Below are positions 16,045 through 25,106 of a DNA stretch of 64,000 nt, one piece after another (the stretch's first letter is position 1; each line of letters starts with the position of its first letter). The notes under the pieces are model-generated. The model worked only from the letters and a program-made list of their open reading frames with translations, was not told the DNA's origin and did not search any database. The position numbers were made by a program, and so were the translations under genes. Source of the stretch: JADJNW01 sp964526645 (GTDB taxonomy: Bacteria; Bacteroidota; Bacteroidia; Chitinophagales; Saprospiraceae); the NCBI GenBank assembly GCA_964526645.1, contig CAZGJN010000008.1:1-64000 (forward strand), given 5' to 3'.

Positions 16045-18579
16045 ATGAAAATTATACACCTTGTCTTTTTTTTCTTTGTCAGTGCTGGACACCTCCTGGC
16101 GCAAACGTTGATTCCTTTGCAGGAAAATCGCTATTTGCAACAGTATGAAATAGCACAGCAACGGGCTTTGCCAAAGGCATTTCAGCAACCTCTGTACGCT
16201 ATCGAAAAAGAAGACTGTCCGATTTTCAAATCAAATATCATTTATACCGAAGTTGGACAGAGCATCCTCTTCAAGATCGCTATTGATACCATAGGACTCG
16301 GCGGCGCTCCGGGAAATTTTTCTTGTAATAATTGTGGGAGTGCAACATTTGGGATTGCCACCCTCTTCGGAGATACACTTTCTTACATAGCTTTACCTAA
16401 TGTAGAGGCAGGTCAGGATGATATTCGCATAGAATTTTGCAATCCAAATGGTTGCAAATCAAAAACATACAGCATTATTGCTAAAAGAAAAGGACGGGTG
16501 CAATTCCAGCCGGCCATCCCGCTCAATGCAGGCGGCATGGCTGAAATCAGTGCCAATGCCTCTTTATTACCGGGCAGAAAAGCAGCTTGCGGCTACTTAT
16601 TGGATTGCGAAGACTCCTACGAAGGCACCGACCAGGAAGTAAGCCTTTCTGATCCGATCAATCGAATACGCTATCGCGCCAGCCGCTATGCTGGTATTGA
16701 TTCGGTTTGTGTGGTATTGTGCGACACCTTCACTGTGTGCGACACCTTCAAGTTTGCTTTCCGAATTCGGCAAGATACGCTTCAGTTGCCCTTCATGGAT
16801 GATTTTTCCTATTTTGGTCCCTATGCGGCAGCTTCTCATTGGTTAGATTTGGATGCTTTTGTCAATAACGACATGGCGGATAGCCCGCCTTCCTGGGGTG
16901 TAATCACTTTTGATGGGCTTAATTCCGGTGGAAATGCTTACGGCGGCGGTTATGGCCCGGCGGATAAACTTACTTCCGCTTACATTGATTTGCGCAATAC
17001 AGGGGAAGTGCAACTGACCTACTGGGTGCAAAGGCGGGGTTTTGGGGATCGCCCCGAAAAACAGGACTCGCTGGTGCTGGAGTTTAAAGATAAAACCGGC
17101 AAGTGGAATTTTATACGTTCTTTTGAAGGGGCAGGTATTGACCAGCCCAACACGGCCAAAGAACCCTTTTTGTTTTATACCGATCCTATTCCTGCTGCTT
17201 ATAAATACAAGGGCTTTCAATTTCGCTTCCGCAATTATTCCGACCGAACGGGCATCCTCGATGTATGGCATTTGGATTATGTGCGAATGGATGAAAATGT
17301 ACAAGATTCTATTTTTGATGACCTTGCCTTCACGCGGCTGCCAAATTTTATTTTGAAAAACTATACCAGCATGCCTTGGTGGCATTTCAAAGGCAATGAA
17401 CAAGCGGAACTACGGGATTCGCTCTTTGTGGGCGTGTGGAATCATTTCAACGAAACCCAGCCTGCCATTGGTTCTACGGCTCGCCTTTTTGAAATCAATT
17501 CCGATGAAGATTTGTTTAGCCCTGCTTTTCCTACGCTTTTTAACGGTCTGGAATCAAATATCCTCAACGGAGCACCGCTGCTGCGTCGTTATTCTTTGGT
17601 GAATGACCCCAGCGGCTTTCCTCAGGTGTGGAATGCTTATTTGAATAAAATGCAAAGCCCTATTTTTGATGATTATGATCGCCTGGAATTTCGACTGGAG
17701 TTCACGCTGAAAAACACTTCTCAAAACAATGCAAAGGGCTATGAAGCGGTGGGAAGGAATGACGGGGTGCGGCGCTATACGATCTTTGACAACTATTTTT
17801 CTTACGATGATGGCACTGCCGAGGCGGGTTTGGTGGCACAGCTTGGCATCCAGGTGGCGGCCCAGTACAGATCGTATGTAGCAGATTCGCTCCGCGCTGT
17901 TCAGTTTTTCTTTCCACACACGACCACCAATATTTCCGCTCAGCGATTCAGTATCAAAGTGTGGGTGGGCAATCTGGATGATTCACCGGAGTACGAAGCT
18001 TTCGCCCAAATCCCCTATTATGCGGATGTTTTTTTTGATACCCTGCAAGGTTTTACAACGTATCCTTTGGTGGACGAATTGGGGAATCCAAAGCCGCTGG
18101 CGCTGCCTGTCGGAAATTTTTACATCGGCTGGCAACAAGAAACGCCTTGCGAAGGAACACGCTGTGTACCAGTGGGATATGATCGGAACACACCTCAAGG
18201 CAGACAATATTTGTGGCGCAACCTGGGAAGCTCCTGGTCTGCTTTTCCTAATACCTTTTTGCCAGGTGCACTCATGATTCGGCCAGTGGTAGGAGCGATT
18301 ACGCCTCCTGCAACCGCTACCAACGAGCCACAGGCAGCTGCTGATTTTTTTAGGATTTATCCAAACCCGACCAGCGACCGGCTTTATATCCAACCGGCAA
18401 CTGGCTTATTGGATTCCTATCAATGTCTTATTTTTAATAGCCTGGGACAGCAAGTGCTCAACGAACAGCTACAAAGTTCGATTTGGGTGGACTATCTAAG
18501 TCCTGGCATTTATTTTATGAAAATTGTGGAGCGGCAATCCAACCAAATATGGCATCATAAGTTTATAGTAAAAAGATAA
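16045..18579 (+). CDS. T9SS-secreted protein of unknown function
   Basis: This 844-residue protein has a signal peptide MKIIHLVFFFFVSAGHLLAQ and a C-terminal T9SS type A sorting domain (FRIYPNPTSDRLYI, ending HHKFIVKR). The N-terminal third has paired cysteines (SCNNCG, CNPNGC, CDT repeats). The middle has a jelly-roll or MAM-like lectin region opening with PFMDDFSYFGP and containing GGNAYGGGYGPADKLTSAYIDL. ATG 16045 is preferred over an in-frame ATG 33 bp upstream because it begins the signal peptide. It follows the Ddl-PASTA gene by 130 bp on the same strand, so the two may be co-transcribed. No enzymatic motif was recognised. Confidence 0.8.
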   Translation: MKIIHLVFFFFVSAGHLLAQTLIPLQENRYLQQYEIAQQRALPKAFQQPLYAIEKEDCPIFKSNIIYTEVGQSILFKIAIDTIGLGGAPGNFSCNNCGSATFGIATLFGDTLSYIALPNVEAGQDDIRIEFCNPNGCKSKTYSIIAKRKGRVQFQPAIPLNAGGMAEISANASLLPGRKAACGYLLDCEDSYEGTDQEVSLSDPINRIRYRASRYAGIDSVCVVLCDTFTVCDTFKFAFRIRQDTLQLPFMDDFSYFGPYAAASHWLDLDAFVNNDMADSPPSWGVITFDGLNSGGNAYGGGYGPADKLTSAYIDLRNTGEVQLTYWVQRRGFGDRPEKQDSLVLEFKDKTGKWNFIRSFEGAGIDQPNTAKEPFLFYTDPIPAAYKYKGFQFRFRNYSDRTGILDVWHLDYVRMDENVQDSIFDDLAFTRLPNFILKNYTSMPWWHFKGNEQAELRDSLFVGVWNHFNETQPAIGSTARLFEINSDEDLFSPAFPTLFNGLESNILNGAPLLRRYSLVNDPSGFPQVWNAYLNKMQSPIFDDYDRLEFRLEFTLKNTSQNNAKGYEAVGRNDGVRRYTIFDNYFSYDDGTAEAGLVAQLGIQVAAQYRSYVADSLRAVQFFFPHTTTNISAQRFSIKVWVGNLDDSPEYEAFAQIPYYADVFFDTLQGFTTYPLVDELGNPKPLALPVGNFYIGWQQETPCEGTRCVPVGYDRNTPQGRQYLWRNLGSSWSAFPNTFLPGALMIRPVVGAITPPATATNEPQAAADFFRIYPNPTSDRLYIQPATGLLDSYQCLIFNSLGQQVLNEQLQSSIWVDYLSPGIYFMKIVERQSNQIWHHKFIVKR

Positions 18580-18643
18580 AAAGCCAAAGAGGAGCGTAAA
18601 TTTCACAATGCTTATCGGTAAGAGGTTTAAAAATCAACACAAA

Positions 18644-18943
18644 ATGGATATAACCGTACAAGAGCTCAAACAAAAAATGGATAATAACGAAAGCTTCGTC
18701 CTCATTGATGTAAGAGAACCTTATGAGCACGAAGAATTCAACATAGGCGGACAGCTGATTCCGATGGGCAATTTTCCAATGGCTATCCCCGATCTGGATG
18801 CCCATCAGGATGACGAAATCATTGTGTATTGCCGCTCCGGCCGCCGTAGTGCCAGCATACAATACTTACTACAGCAGGCGGGATTCAAAAATGTGCGCAA
18901 CCTCGAAGGCGGCATGCTCGCCTGGCAAGAGAACTTCGGGTGA
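18644..18943 (+). CDS. Single-domain rhodanese-like sulfurtransferase
   Basis: This 99-residue cytoplasmic protein is a single rhodanese domain: LIDVREPYEHEEFNI near the start, then the active-site loop C63-RSGRRS and the closing LEGGMLAWQ. The catalytic cysteine is present, so it should carry persulfide sulfur. An in-frame ATG at 18608 would add 12 residues of poor fit, so 18644 is preferred. It starts 64 bp after the T9SS protein on the same strand. The physiological acceptor is unknown. Confidence 0.87.
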   Translation: MDITVQELKQKMDNNESFVLIDVREPYEHEEFNIGGQLIPMGNFPMAIPDLDAHQDDEIIVYCRSGRRSASIQYLLQQAGFKNVRNLEGGMLAWQENFG

Positions 18944-19031
18944 GTAACGGAACAATGGTAGGTTGATTCCGGGGGAACTATTTTTTGCTTCGTGCACAAA
19001 ATGTTATTTTGCTTTTCTATTCCTTTTTCTT

Positions 19032-19604
19032 TTATTGCGAGCGCTTTTTCAGTACAATCGCTTCCACATTGTGCTTATCTTTCAGCTCTTTTATCAAGGA
19101 CTGTGCCTCCGACATGCTGCTGAAGCGATCCACTAATACCGTGGCGTATGCGCCTCGATTGAAAGGAGAAACCTCCGCATCCGTGTAACCGAGTTTTCTT
19201 AGCCTGCTTGCCTCACTTTCTGCGTTGCTTTTTACGCGAAATGCACCTGCCAACACAAGAAAATCGCCATCGCTGGAGCTACTGCCGGATGTACTTTCCA
19301 CCTCATTTTGCTCCGAAGCAGCAATGGTTGTTTTTGATTCCGTATCCAGTTTTTCTTCTTCGTACGCCGCAACCTCCTCATCATCCAAATCTTCATCCGT
19401 TGCGGTTGCATTTGTAGTGGAAGAATCCGGCGCATAATCGTCGTAAGTATAAGTATCGAGCGAATCGGTATAGGTATTGTCCGTATTTTCTTGAGCAACC
19501 TGATCCTTATTGCCAAGTAGATTGGTCGTTTTGTAAACCAGAAAAATTAGTGCTACTATACAGATCACTACAATTCCGATCGTTACATAATCCAGTCTTG
19601 ACAT
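19032..19604 (-). CDS. Membrane-anchored SPOR-domain protein
   Basis: This 190-residue protein has an N-terminal membrane anchor (residues ~7-27, VTIGIVVICIVALIFLVY), an acidic low-complexity linker rich in D, E, S and T, and a C-terminal SPOR domain (~112-187, beginning FLVLAGAFRVKSNAESEA). SPOR domains bind denuded septal glycan strands, so a role at the division site or in peptidoglycan remodelling is likely. It is convergent with the rhodanese gene and divergent from the ankyrin gene. No partner gene is adjacent. Confidence 0.85.
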   Translation of the reverse strand: MSRLDYVTIGIVVICIVALIFLVYKTTNLLGNKDQVAQENTDNTYTDSLDTYTYDDYAPDSSTTNATATDEDLDDEEVAAYEEEKLDTESKTTIAASEQNEVESTSGSSSSDGDFLVLAGAFRVKSNAESEASRLRKLGYTDAEVSPFNRGAYATVLVDRFSSMSEAQSLIKELKDKHNVEAIVLKKRSQ

Positions 19605-20042
19605 AGCCTCTTTATTTTGATTGATAAATTGAAGTTGAAGTTACGCAAAATAAAGCATACCTAAACAGTTTGCAGGAAAAATTTCCTTCTTCGGAGTACA
19701 AAAAATAGGCACTTTGAAAATAAAAATGATTTTTTTTGTCACTTGCATAATATTTTTCCGTTATAGCGCATTTTATAATGGTCTTTTATCAAAAAAGTAA
19801 TTCCTGCAAGAAACTTCTACAAACTATACACAAAAATGCTGCCATGCTCGCTCGGCATATCATTGCCTAAAGTGTGTTGTTGCCGCAGACAAATGTAATT
19901 TTTAATTACACAACAATAAAATTTATCAGCCCTGCTTGTAAAGCAGTACCGGGCTTTTATTTTTCATAAATAAAAATAGCACTAATACGCATGATGAAGA
20001 TTTACTTATTGGATGATTGTCAAACGATTAAAAAATATCATC
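19605..20042. other. Divergent intergenic region, 438 bp
   Basis: This AT-rich stretch separates the SPOR and ankyrin genes. It contains a small palindrome (GTAATT/AATTAC near 19895) and a terminator-like hairpin (19928-19955) on the plus strand although no plus-strand gene lies upstream. No start codon or reading frame fits a protein ending there, so a short non-coding transcript or attenuator is possible. Confidence 0.4.
19928..19955 (+). terminator. Terminator-like hairpin with no upstream gene
   Basis: AGCC and CTGCTT pair with AAGCAG and GGCT around a 3-nt loop, with a bulge on the 3' arm, followed by TTTTATTTTT. It lies ~90 bp upstream of the ankyrin start codon, on the same strand. 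It could terminate a small RNA or act as an attenuator. Confidence 0.5.
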
Positions 20043-21215
20043 ATGAAGTATTCCCTTTTAATTGTTATAATGGCAGCTGCATTACTCGGCAATACAAGCG
20101 CTGCGGCTCAGGATACCAGCCTTCAACAGACAAAAATTACACAAACAACAATACCCCTCGAGCCGGAGAACGAAAAAGAGACCACTGATTTGGCTAAACT
20201 GGCAGAGGAAGATATTACCGCACTAGTTTTTGACGCAGTGATGCACCGCGATACTTTTAAACTCAAGCCATTGCTTCGCAATATGGTTTATTATCGCCAC
20301 AACGAAGCAGGGGAAACGGCACTTACGCAGGCTATCATCAACAACGATCCTGCGACAGTGCGCCTGCTGGTACGCGATGCAGTGATCAACCTGAAAAATA
20401 AAGCGGGAGAGACACCCCTTACGCTTGCTATTAAAAGAAATAACCCCGAAATCATTCGCTTGGTATCCCAAAGAGCCAAAGCTGCCCTTAAAAATGATGC
20501 TGGCGAAGCGCCCCTCGTGCTCGCTATAGAAAAGGATGATTTGCGATTGGTACAGGCTTTGATTGCTAAAGGTGCCGATGTAAACTGCAAATCACTTGGC
20601 ATTACCCCCATCGCGCGCGCTACGGAACTGAACAAACTGCAAACCGTAGCGCTTCTTTTAAAAAACGGGGCTAATCCGAGCATTCCTACTGATGATGGAG
20701 ATCTGCCGCTATTGGTTGCGGTTCAAAATAATTTTGATCTGCTGGCGGGTATTCTTCTTCACAAAAGCACACAACAGCAAAAAGATGCCAATAACACTAC
20801 AAAATTGGGAGAGCCCTTGCTCAACATTGCCACCGCAAATGGTAACAATCAAATCGTACGCATCCTGCTGGAATATGGTGCCAATACGCAACATACAGAC
20901 TACCTTGAAAATACGGCGCTCAACATTGCAGCGGAAAAAGGCCATGTAGCAATAGCCCAGATGCTACTGGCAGCGGGCGCTGATCCAGATCATATCAACA
21001 TCATGGGAACAACCCCTATCATGGCTGCTGCTCAAAATGGACAAACGGATTTAGCCAAACAACTGGCAGAAAAAGGTGCCGATCCTAATCGCCGTAACTT
21101 CTCAGGTATTGCCGCCAATGACTTTGGAACCTACGCCATAAAAACTTCCATAGAAGCAAAATACGAAGAAATGCTCAATGCTCAACCGACCACCCAAAAA
21201 GAAAACAATCAATAG
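20043..21215 (+). CDS. Exported ankyrin-repeat protein
   Basis: This 390-residue protein has a signal peptide (MKYSLLIVIMAAALLGNTSAAAQ) followed by about nine ankyrin repeats from residue ~55 to ~375. Canonical helices are visible, such as GETPLTLAIKRNNPEIIRLV, NTALNIAAEKGHVAIAQML and TPIMAAAQNGQTDLAKQL. Ankyrin repeats mediate protein-protein contacts; the binding partner is unknown. ATG 20043 begins the signal peptide, so the in-frame ATG at 20013 was not used. It stands alone, closed by a strong terminator. Periplasmic location is inferred. Confidence 0.85.
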   Translation: MKYSLLIVIMAAALLGNTSAAAQDTSLQQTKITQTTIPLEPENEKETTDLAKLAEEDITALVFDAVMHRDTFKLKPLLRNMVYYRHNEAGETALTQAIINNDPATVRLLVRDAVINLKNKAGETPLTLAIKRNNPEIIRLVSQRAKAALKNDAGEAPLVLAIEKDDLRLVQALIAKGADVNCKSLGITPIARATELNKLQTVALLLKNGANPSIPTDDGDLPLLVAVQNNFDLLAGILLHKSTQQQKDANNTTKLGEPLLNIATANGNNQIVRILLEYGANTQHTDYLENTALNIAAEKGHVAIAQMLLAAGADPDHINIMGTTPIMAAAQNGQTDLAKQLAEKGADPNRRNFSGIAANDFGTYAIKTSIEAKYEEMLNAQPTTQKENNQ

Positions 21216-21248
21216 GCATTGTCCGGAATTTATAAAGGTCATCTTAGC

Positions 21249-21282
21249 AGGGATTTTACACATGATTGTAAAATCCCTTTTT
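21249..21282 (+). terminator. Rho-independent terminator
   Basis: A perfect 12-bp stem (21249-21260 with 21267-21278) with a 6-nt loop runs into five T. It lies 34 bp after the ankyrin gene stop and before the convergent aguB gene. Confidence 0.9.
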
Positions 21283-21315
21283 GGTCTATGCCACACTGAT
21301 CAAAATTTCTGATTG

Positions 21316-22200
21316 CTAATCAATATACCTTCGCACCAAATCTCCATAAGCATCAATGCGCCGATCCCGAAAGAAGGGCCAGATACGCCGCACCTCCTCA
21401 GTGCGTTGTTTGTCAATGTCTACCACTGCAAAATCTTCCTGATCCACCGGGGCTTGGTACAAAATTTCGCCTTGCGGACCTGCCACAAAACTCTGCCCCC
21501 AAAATTGAATCCCACCGGTCACTCCTGTCCAATCTTTTTCGTAGCCGGTCCGGTTCACGGCTACCACAGGTAAGCCATTGGCTACAGCGTGCCCGCGCTG
21601 ACTGATCTGCCAGGCACCAAATTGCCGGTCTTTTTCTTCCTGCGGGTCGGTGCTTTCCCAGCCAATCGCGGTAGGATAAATGAGCATTTCCGCACCCGCC
21701 AGCGCCATTAGTCGCGCGCCTTCGGGATACCACTGATCCCAGCAAACCAGCACGCCGAGCTTGCCGACGGACGTTTGAATCGGCTGGAAACCAAGATCAC
21801 CGGGCGCGAAATAGAATTTTTCGTAGTATGCCGGATCGTCAGGGATGTGCATTTTTCGGTACTTCCCCACTATCGAGCCATCTTTGTCGAATACCACAGC
21901 AGTGTTGTGATACAAACCCGGAGCGCGTTTTTCAAACAAAGAGGTGACCAACACGATCTGATTTTCTGTCGCGGCTTGCGCGAAAATATCGGCAGAAGGT
22001 CCTGGAATTGGCTCTGCTAAGTCAAACATCTTTGTATCTTCCGCCTGGCAGAAATAAATGCCGGTGTGCAATTCTTGCAATACCACTAATTCCGCCCCCT
22101 GCGCTGCACAGGCTTGTATGCCTTCCAGGCTTTTGGCGATGTTGGCTGCTTTATCTTCCGTGCATTGCTGTTGGACTAAGCCTATTTTTAATGTGCTCAT
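21316..22200 (-). CDS. aguB: N-carbamoylputrescine amidase
   Basis: This 294-residue carbon-nitrogen hydrolase converts N-carbamoylputrescine to putrescine, CO2 and ammonia. The nitrilase catalytic triad is visible: Glu in VVLQELHTGIYFC, Lys in GKYRKMHIPDDPAYYEKFYF and Cys in GVLVCWDQWYPEGAR. The EKFYFAPGD and YPTAIGW blocks are typical of AguB. The length matches the family. It follows aguA on the same strand (85-bp gap), completing the agmatine-to-putrescine route. A TAATTTTG box at 22281-22288 (minus strand) could give it an internal promoter. Confidence 0.93.
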   Translation of the reverse strand: MSTLKIGLVQQQCTEDKAANIAKSLEGIQACAAQGAELVVLQELHTGIYFCQAEDTKMFDLAEPIPGPSADIFAQAATENQIVLVTSLFEKRAPGLYHNTAVVFDKDGSIVGKYRKMHIPDDPAYYEKFYFAPGDLGFQPIQTSVGKLGVLVCWDQWYPEGARLMALAGAEMLIYPTAIGWESTDPQEEKDRQFGAWQISQRGHAVANGLPVVAVNRTGYEKDWTGVTGGIQFWGQSFVAGPQGEILYQAPVDQEDFAVVDIDKQRTEEVRRIWPFFRDRRIDAYGDLVRRYID

Positions 22201-22285
22201 TTTATTTTAGATACCAGATTAAAGGATGCCAGATTTTAGACTGTTCTGGTTTTCAAATCGCAAATCGTCCTTCGTAAATCCAAAA

Positions 22286-23305
22286 TTATATTGCTCCCAT
22301 TGGGTATTGCATCGTCACACAGTGTAAAGAGCCGTGCTGCAAAGTCAAGGTGCTACAATTTATACCAATAACGCTTCGATCAGGAAAACATTTTTGCAAC
22401 TGCGCCAGCGCCAATTCATCTTCCGGTGTATCATTCAATGGCATTAGCACTGCGCCATTGATAATCAGAAAGTTAGCATAGGTAGCTGGCAGGCGATGTA
22501 AATCTGTTGGATGGTACGTGGGGCTGGGCAATGGTAATGGCACTAGGTTGTATGGGGCTCCATTGAGTTGTCGGAAAGATTGCAATTCTTCCTCCATTCT
22601 CTTTAAGGAAGTATAATGTTCATCATCATAATTAGTACATTGCACATAAGCAATGGTCGTTTCGTTACAAAAGCGAGCTAAAGTATCAATATGTGCATCG
22701 GTATCATCGCCGAGGAGATACCCGTGCTCCAGCCACAAAATACGTTGTAAACCAAAGAGTTCTTTTAGCTTTGCCTCAATTTCCTCTTGCTTCAAATGCG
22801 GATTCCGATTTGGCGAAAGCAAGCATTGCTTAGTTGTTAATAAAGTGCCTTGCCCATCCGATTCAATACTACCGCCCTCCAACACCAAACCACCATGCCG
22901 AATATCGTGGGTTTTAAAAATATGTTTATCAAACAAGCGACGTGTTATTAAGTTATCTTGATCTGCTGCAAATTTCAAACCCCAGCCGTTGAATACAAAG
23001 TCGAGTAAAACCGGTTTTCCATCTTCAAAAACAGTGATACCCCCGTGGTCGCGCGCCCAGGTATCGTTGGAAGGAATTTCCACCAAAATCAGATTTTCAG
23101 GATTTACATTCTTCAATTTGGCGCGAACGGCTTCCGCATTATCACAAACGACCAGCGCTTTTTCGTAGCGGCTCACGACTTCGATGGCTTCTACAAAACA
23201 AGGCGTCACCACATCCAATACCTCCGCCCAATCTGTATTTTTATGCGGAAAAGTAAACTGCACCGCGCTTTGCGGCTCCCATTCGGCAGGTAAACGACGC
23301 TTCAT
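22286..23305 (-). CDS. aguA: Agmatine deiminase
   Basis: This 339-residue enzyme of the guanidino-modifying (PAD-like) fold hydrolyses agmatine to N-carbamoylputrescine and ammonia. Family motifs are MPAEWEPQ-like LPAEWEPQSAVQFTFPH at the N-terminus, NDTWARDHGGI, GGSIESDGQGT, GDDTDAHIDTLARF and the catalytic-cysteine segment GSLHCVTMQYP (Cys ~329). It is the first gene of an aguA-aguB pair. A -7 box TACCTTTG ends only 4 nt before its ATG, which suggests an almost leaderless transcript. The call is firm. Confidence 0.94.
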   Translation of the reverse strand: MKRRLPAEWEPQSAVQFTFPHKNTDWAEVLDVVTPCFVEAIEVVSRYEKALVVCDNAEAVRAKLKNVNPENLILVEIPSNDTWARDHGGITVFEDGKPVLLDFVFNGWGLKFAADQDNLITRRLFDKHIFKTHDIRHGGLVLEGGSIESDGQGTLLTTKQCLLSPNRNPHLKQEEIEAKLKELFGLQRILWLEHGYLLGDDTDAHIDTLARFCNETTIAYVQCTNYDDEHYTSLKRMEEELQSFRQLNGAPYNLVPLPLPSPTYHPTDLHRLPATYANFLIINGAVLMPLNDTPEDELALAQLQKCFPDRSVIGINCSTLTLQHGSLHCVTMQYPMGAI

Positions 23306-23309
23306 CTTA

Positions 23310-23317
23310 CAAAGGTA
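23310..23317 (-). promoter_or_regulatory. -7 box TACCTTTG immediately upstream of aguA
   Basis: On the minus strand TACCTTTG matches the Bacteroidota -7 consensus and ends 4 nt before the aguA ATG (23303-23305). Transcription would then begin at or within a base or two of the start codon. No clear -33 element was found. Confidence 0.5.
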
Positions 23318-23488
23318 ATGAATTCCAATTCTTTGATGGCTATTTCTTCATTTTTGGAATTGCTGCCTTTGCTCTAATTTACACATAGTCTAAATTACTT
23401 TTTTGTAAACTTCGTCACAAGCGTGAATGGGGCAAAAGTTTTAATATTGTACAACTCTGTTAAAGCTTATTGCTCAAGCCAGTGTGCT

Positions 23489-23567
23489 GATTTTTCGATC
23501 CTGACAATGATCAGGACAAGTTGTGCTAATTTGCTAATAACTAAATCGCAATTAATCACTTACAATA
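23489..23567. repeat. REP-like intergenic element, copy B
   Basis: This is the second copy of the element at 8030-8112. It keeps GCTGATTTTT, the hairpin (TCCTGA/TCAGGA here), GACAAGTTG and AATCACTT, while the sequence between is less conserved. It lies 60 bp upstream of cydA. Confidence 0.6.
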
Positions 23568-23627
23568 AAAAGTAGATGATATTTCAATTCTATTTAATTA
23601 AGTTGATTGTCAATTAATATTTTTATT

Positions 23628-25007
23628 ATGGATGTCGAAATACTTGCCCGCATACAATTCGCTTTTACCGTTGCATTCCATTATATCTATCCGCCGCTGA
23701 GTATTGGACTGGGTTTGGTGATGGTCTTTATGGAAGGGATGTACCTGCGCACAAAGAACCCGGTGTATGAGCAAATGGCACGATTTTGGACGAAAATTTT
23801 TGCTTTGACCTTTGGAATCGGCGTGGCCACAGGCATTGTGATGGAATTTGAATTTGGTACCAACTGGGCGACGTACTCGCGCTATGTGGGCGATGTATTT
23901 GGCTCGGCGCTGGCGGCGGAAGGCATTTTTGCCTTTGCTTTGGAGAGTGGTTTTTTGGGTATTTTATTATTTGGTTGGAATAAAGTGAGTCCAAAAGTAC
24001 ATTTTATTGCGACATTAGGGGTCTGGCTAGGCTCCATGTTTTCGGCGGTATGGATCGTAGTAGCAAATTCCTGGCAGCAAACACCTGCGGGTTATCATAT
24101 CGTGGGTGAAGGGCTGAACGCAAGGGCTGAAATCACCGACTTTTGGGCGATGGTGTTCAATCCTTCGAGCGTAGATCGCCTGCTGCATGTTTGGATAGGC
24201 GCGTTTTTGGCGGGGACTTTTTTGGTACTCAGCGTTCATGCCTGGTATCTGTTGAAAAATCGGCATATTGAGATTTCGCAAAAAGCATTCAAAATTGCAT
24301 TGGCAATTGCAACGGTTGCAGCCTTTTCGCAATTGCTCACTGGGCACAAATCTGCCGATGGCGTGGCGCATAATCAACCTGCCAAGCTTGCGGCATTAGA
24401 AGGGCATTTTGACAGTCTTGCCGTGGCGGATATGTTTGTGCTTGGCTGGGTGAATAAAGAAAAGCAGCAGACAAGCGGCATCAAAATACCGGGTGGTTTG
24501 ACATTTTTATTACATCGAGATTTTGAAACGCCTGTAAAGGGGCTAAATAGTTTTCCTGAAAATGAGCGACCATCCGCTTTAAATGCGATTTTTCAATTCT
24601 ATCATGTCATGGTAGCAATTGGAATGTTTTTGATAGCGCTGACATTGTACGCCAGTTTTCAATGGTGGCGTGGAAAGTTATTTCAACAGCGCTGGCTGCT
24701 GTGGGTATTTGTGTGGGCGGTGCTATTGCCACAGATTGCCAATCAATTTGGTTGGTTCGCAGCGGAGATGGGTCGCCAGCCCTGGGTGGTGTATGGCTTG
24801 CTGCGTACTTCCGATGCTTTATCAAAAGTGGTAACAGCCAATCAGGTTTTGTTTTCTCTAATCATGTTTTTCTTGATTTATGCTTTATTGTTTGCTTTGT
24901 TTATTTACTTACTGAATAAAAAAATACAACATGGACCAGAAGACGGAACTGATATTCAAGATCATCGCCCGAAATTGCAGGAAATGGCAAAAGTGATTAA
25001 AAATTAA
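23628..25007 (+). CDS. cydA: Cytochrome bd ubiquinol oxidase subunit I
   Basis: This 459-residue membrane protein is the haem-bearing subunit of the bd-type quinol:O2 oxidoreductase. Haem ligand candidates are His18 (FHYIYPPLSIGL), His187 (RLLHVWIGAF) and Met381 (AAEMGRQPW); the conserved acids E98 and E106 in FGSALAAEGIFAFALESGF are also present. The Q-loop region (~255-320) is short. ATG 23628 was chosen over an in-frame ATG 21 bp upstream because MDVEILARIQF matches the family N-terminus. cydB follows after 99 bp. No cydX or cydDC gene is nearby. Confidence 0.95.
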   Translation: MDVEILARIQFAFTVAFHYIYPPLSIGLGLVMVFMEGMYLRTKNPVYEQMARFWTKIFALTFGIGVATGIVMEFEFGTNWATYSRYVGDVFGSALAAEGIFAFALESGFLGILLFGWNKVSPKVHFIATLGVWLGSMFSAVWIVVANSWQQTPAGYHIVGEGLNARAEITDFWAMVFNPSSVDRLLHVWIGAFLAGTFLVLSVHAWYLLKNRHIEISQKAFKIALAIATVAAFSQLLTGHKSADGVAHNQPAKLAALEGHFDSLAVADMFVLGWVNKEKQQTSGIKIPGGLTFLLHRDFETPVKGLNSFPENERPSALNAIFQFYHVMVAIGMFLIALTLYASFQWWRGKLFQQRWLLWVFVWAVLLPQIANQFGWFAAEMGRQPWVVYGLLRTSDALSKVVTANQVLFSLIMFFLIYALLFALFIYLLNKKIQHGPEDGTDIQDHRPKLQEMAKVIKN

Positions 25008-25106
25008 GAGGTTGATTGGTTTAGAAGTTTGTTTTGATTAAGCTTCTGAATAAATTACCCCTCAACTTGTCCAAAACTACTATCTAAAATATAAAGTTCA
25101 TATAAT

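Larger units (their letters stand above)
23306..23627. other. Divergent intergenic region, 322 bp, aguA/cydA
   Basis: It contains the aguA -7 box at its left end and REP-like copy B at ~23489-23567. No clear cydA promoter box was found. Nothing else was recognised. Confidence 0.4.
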
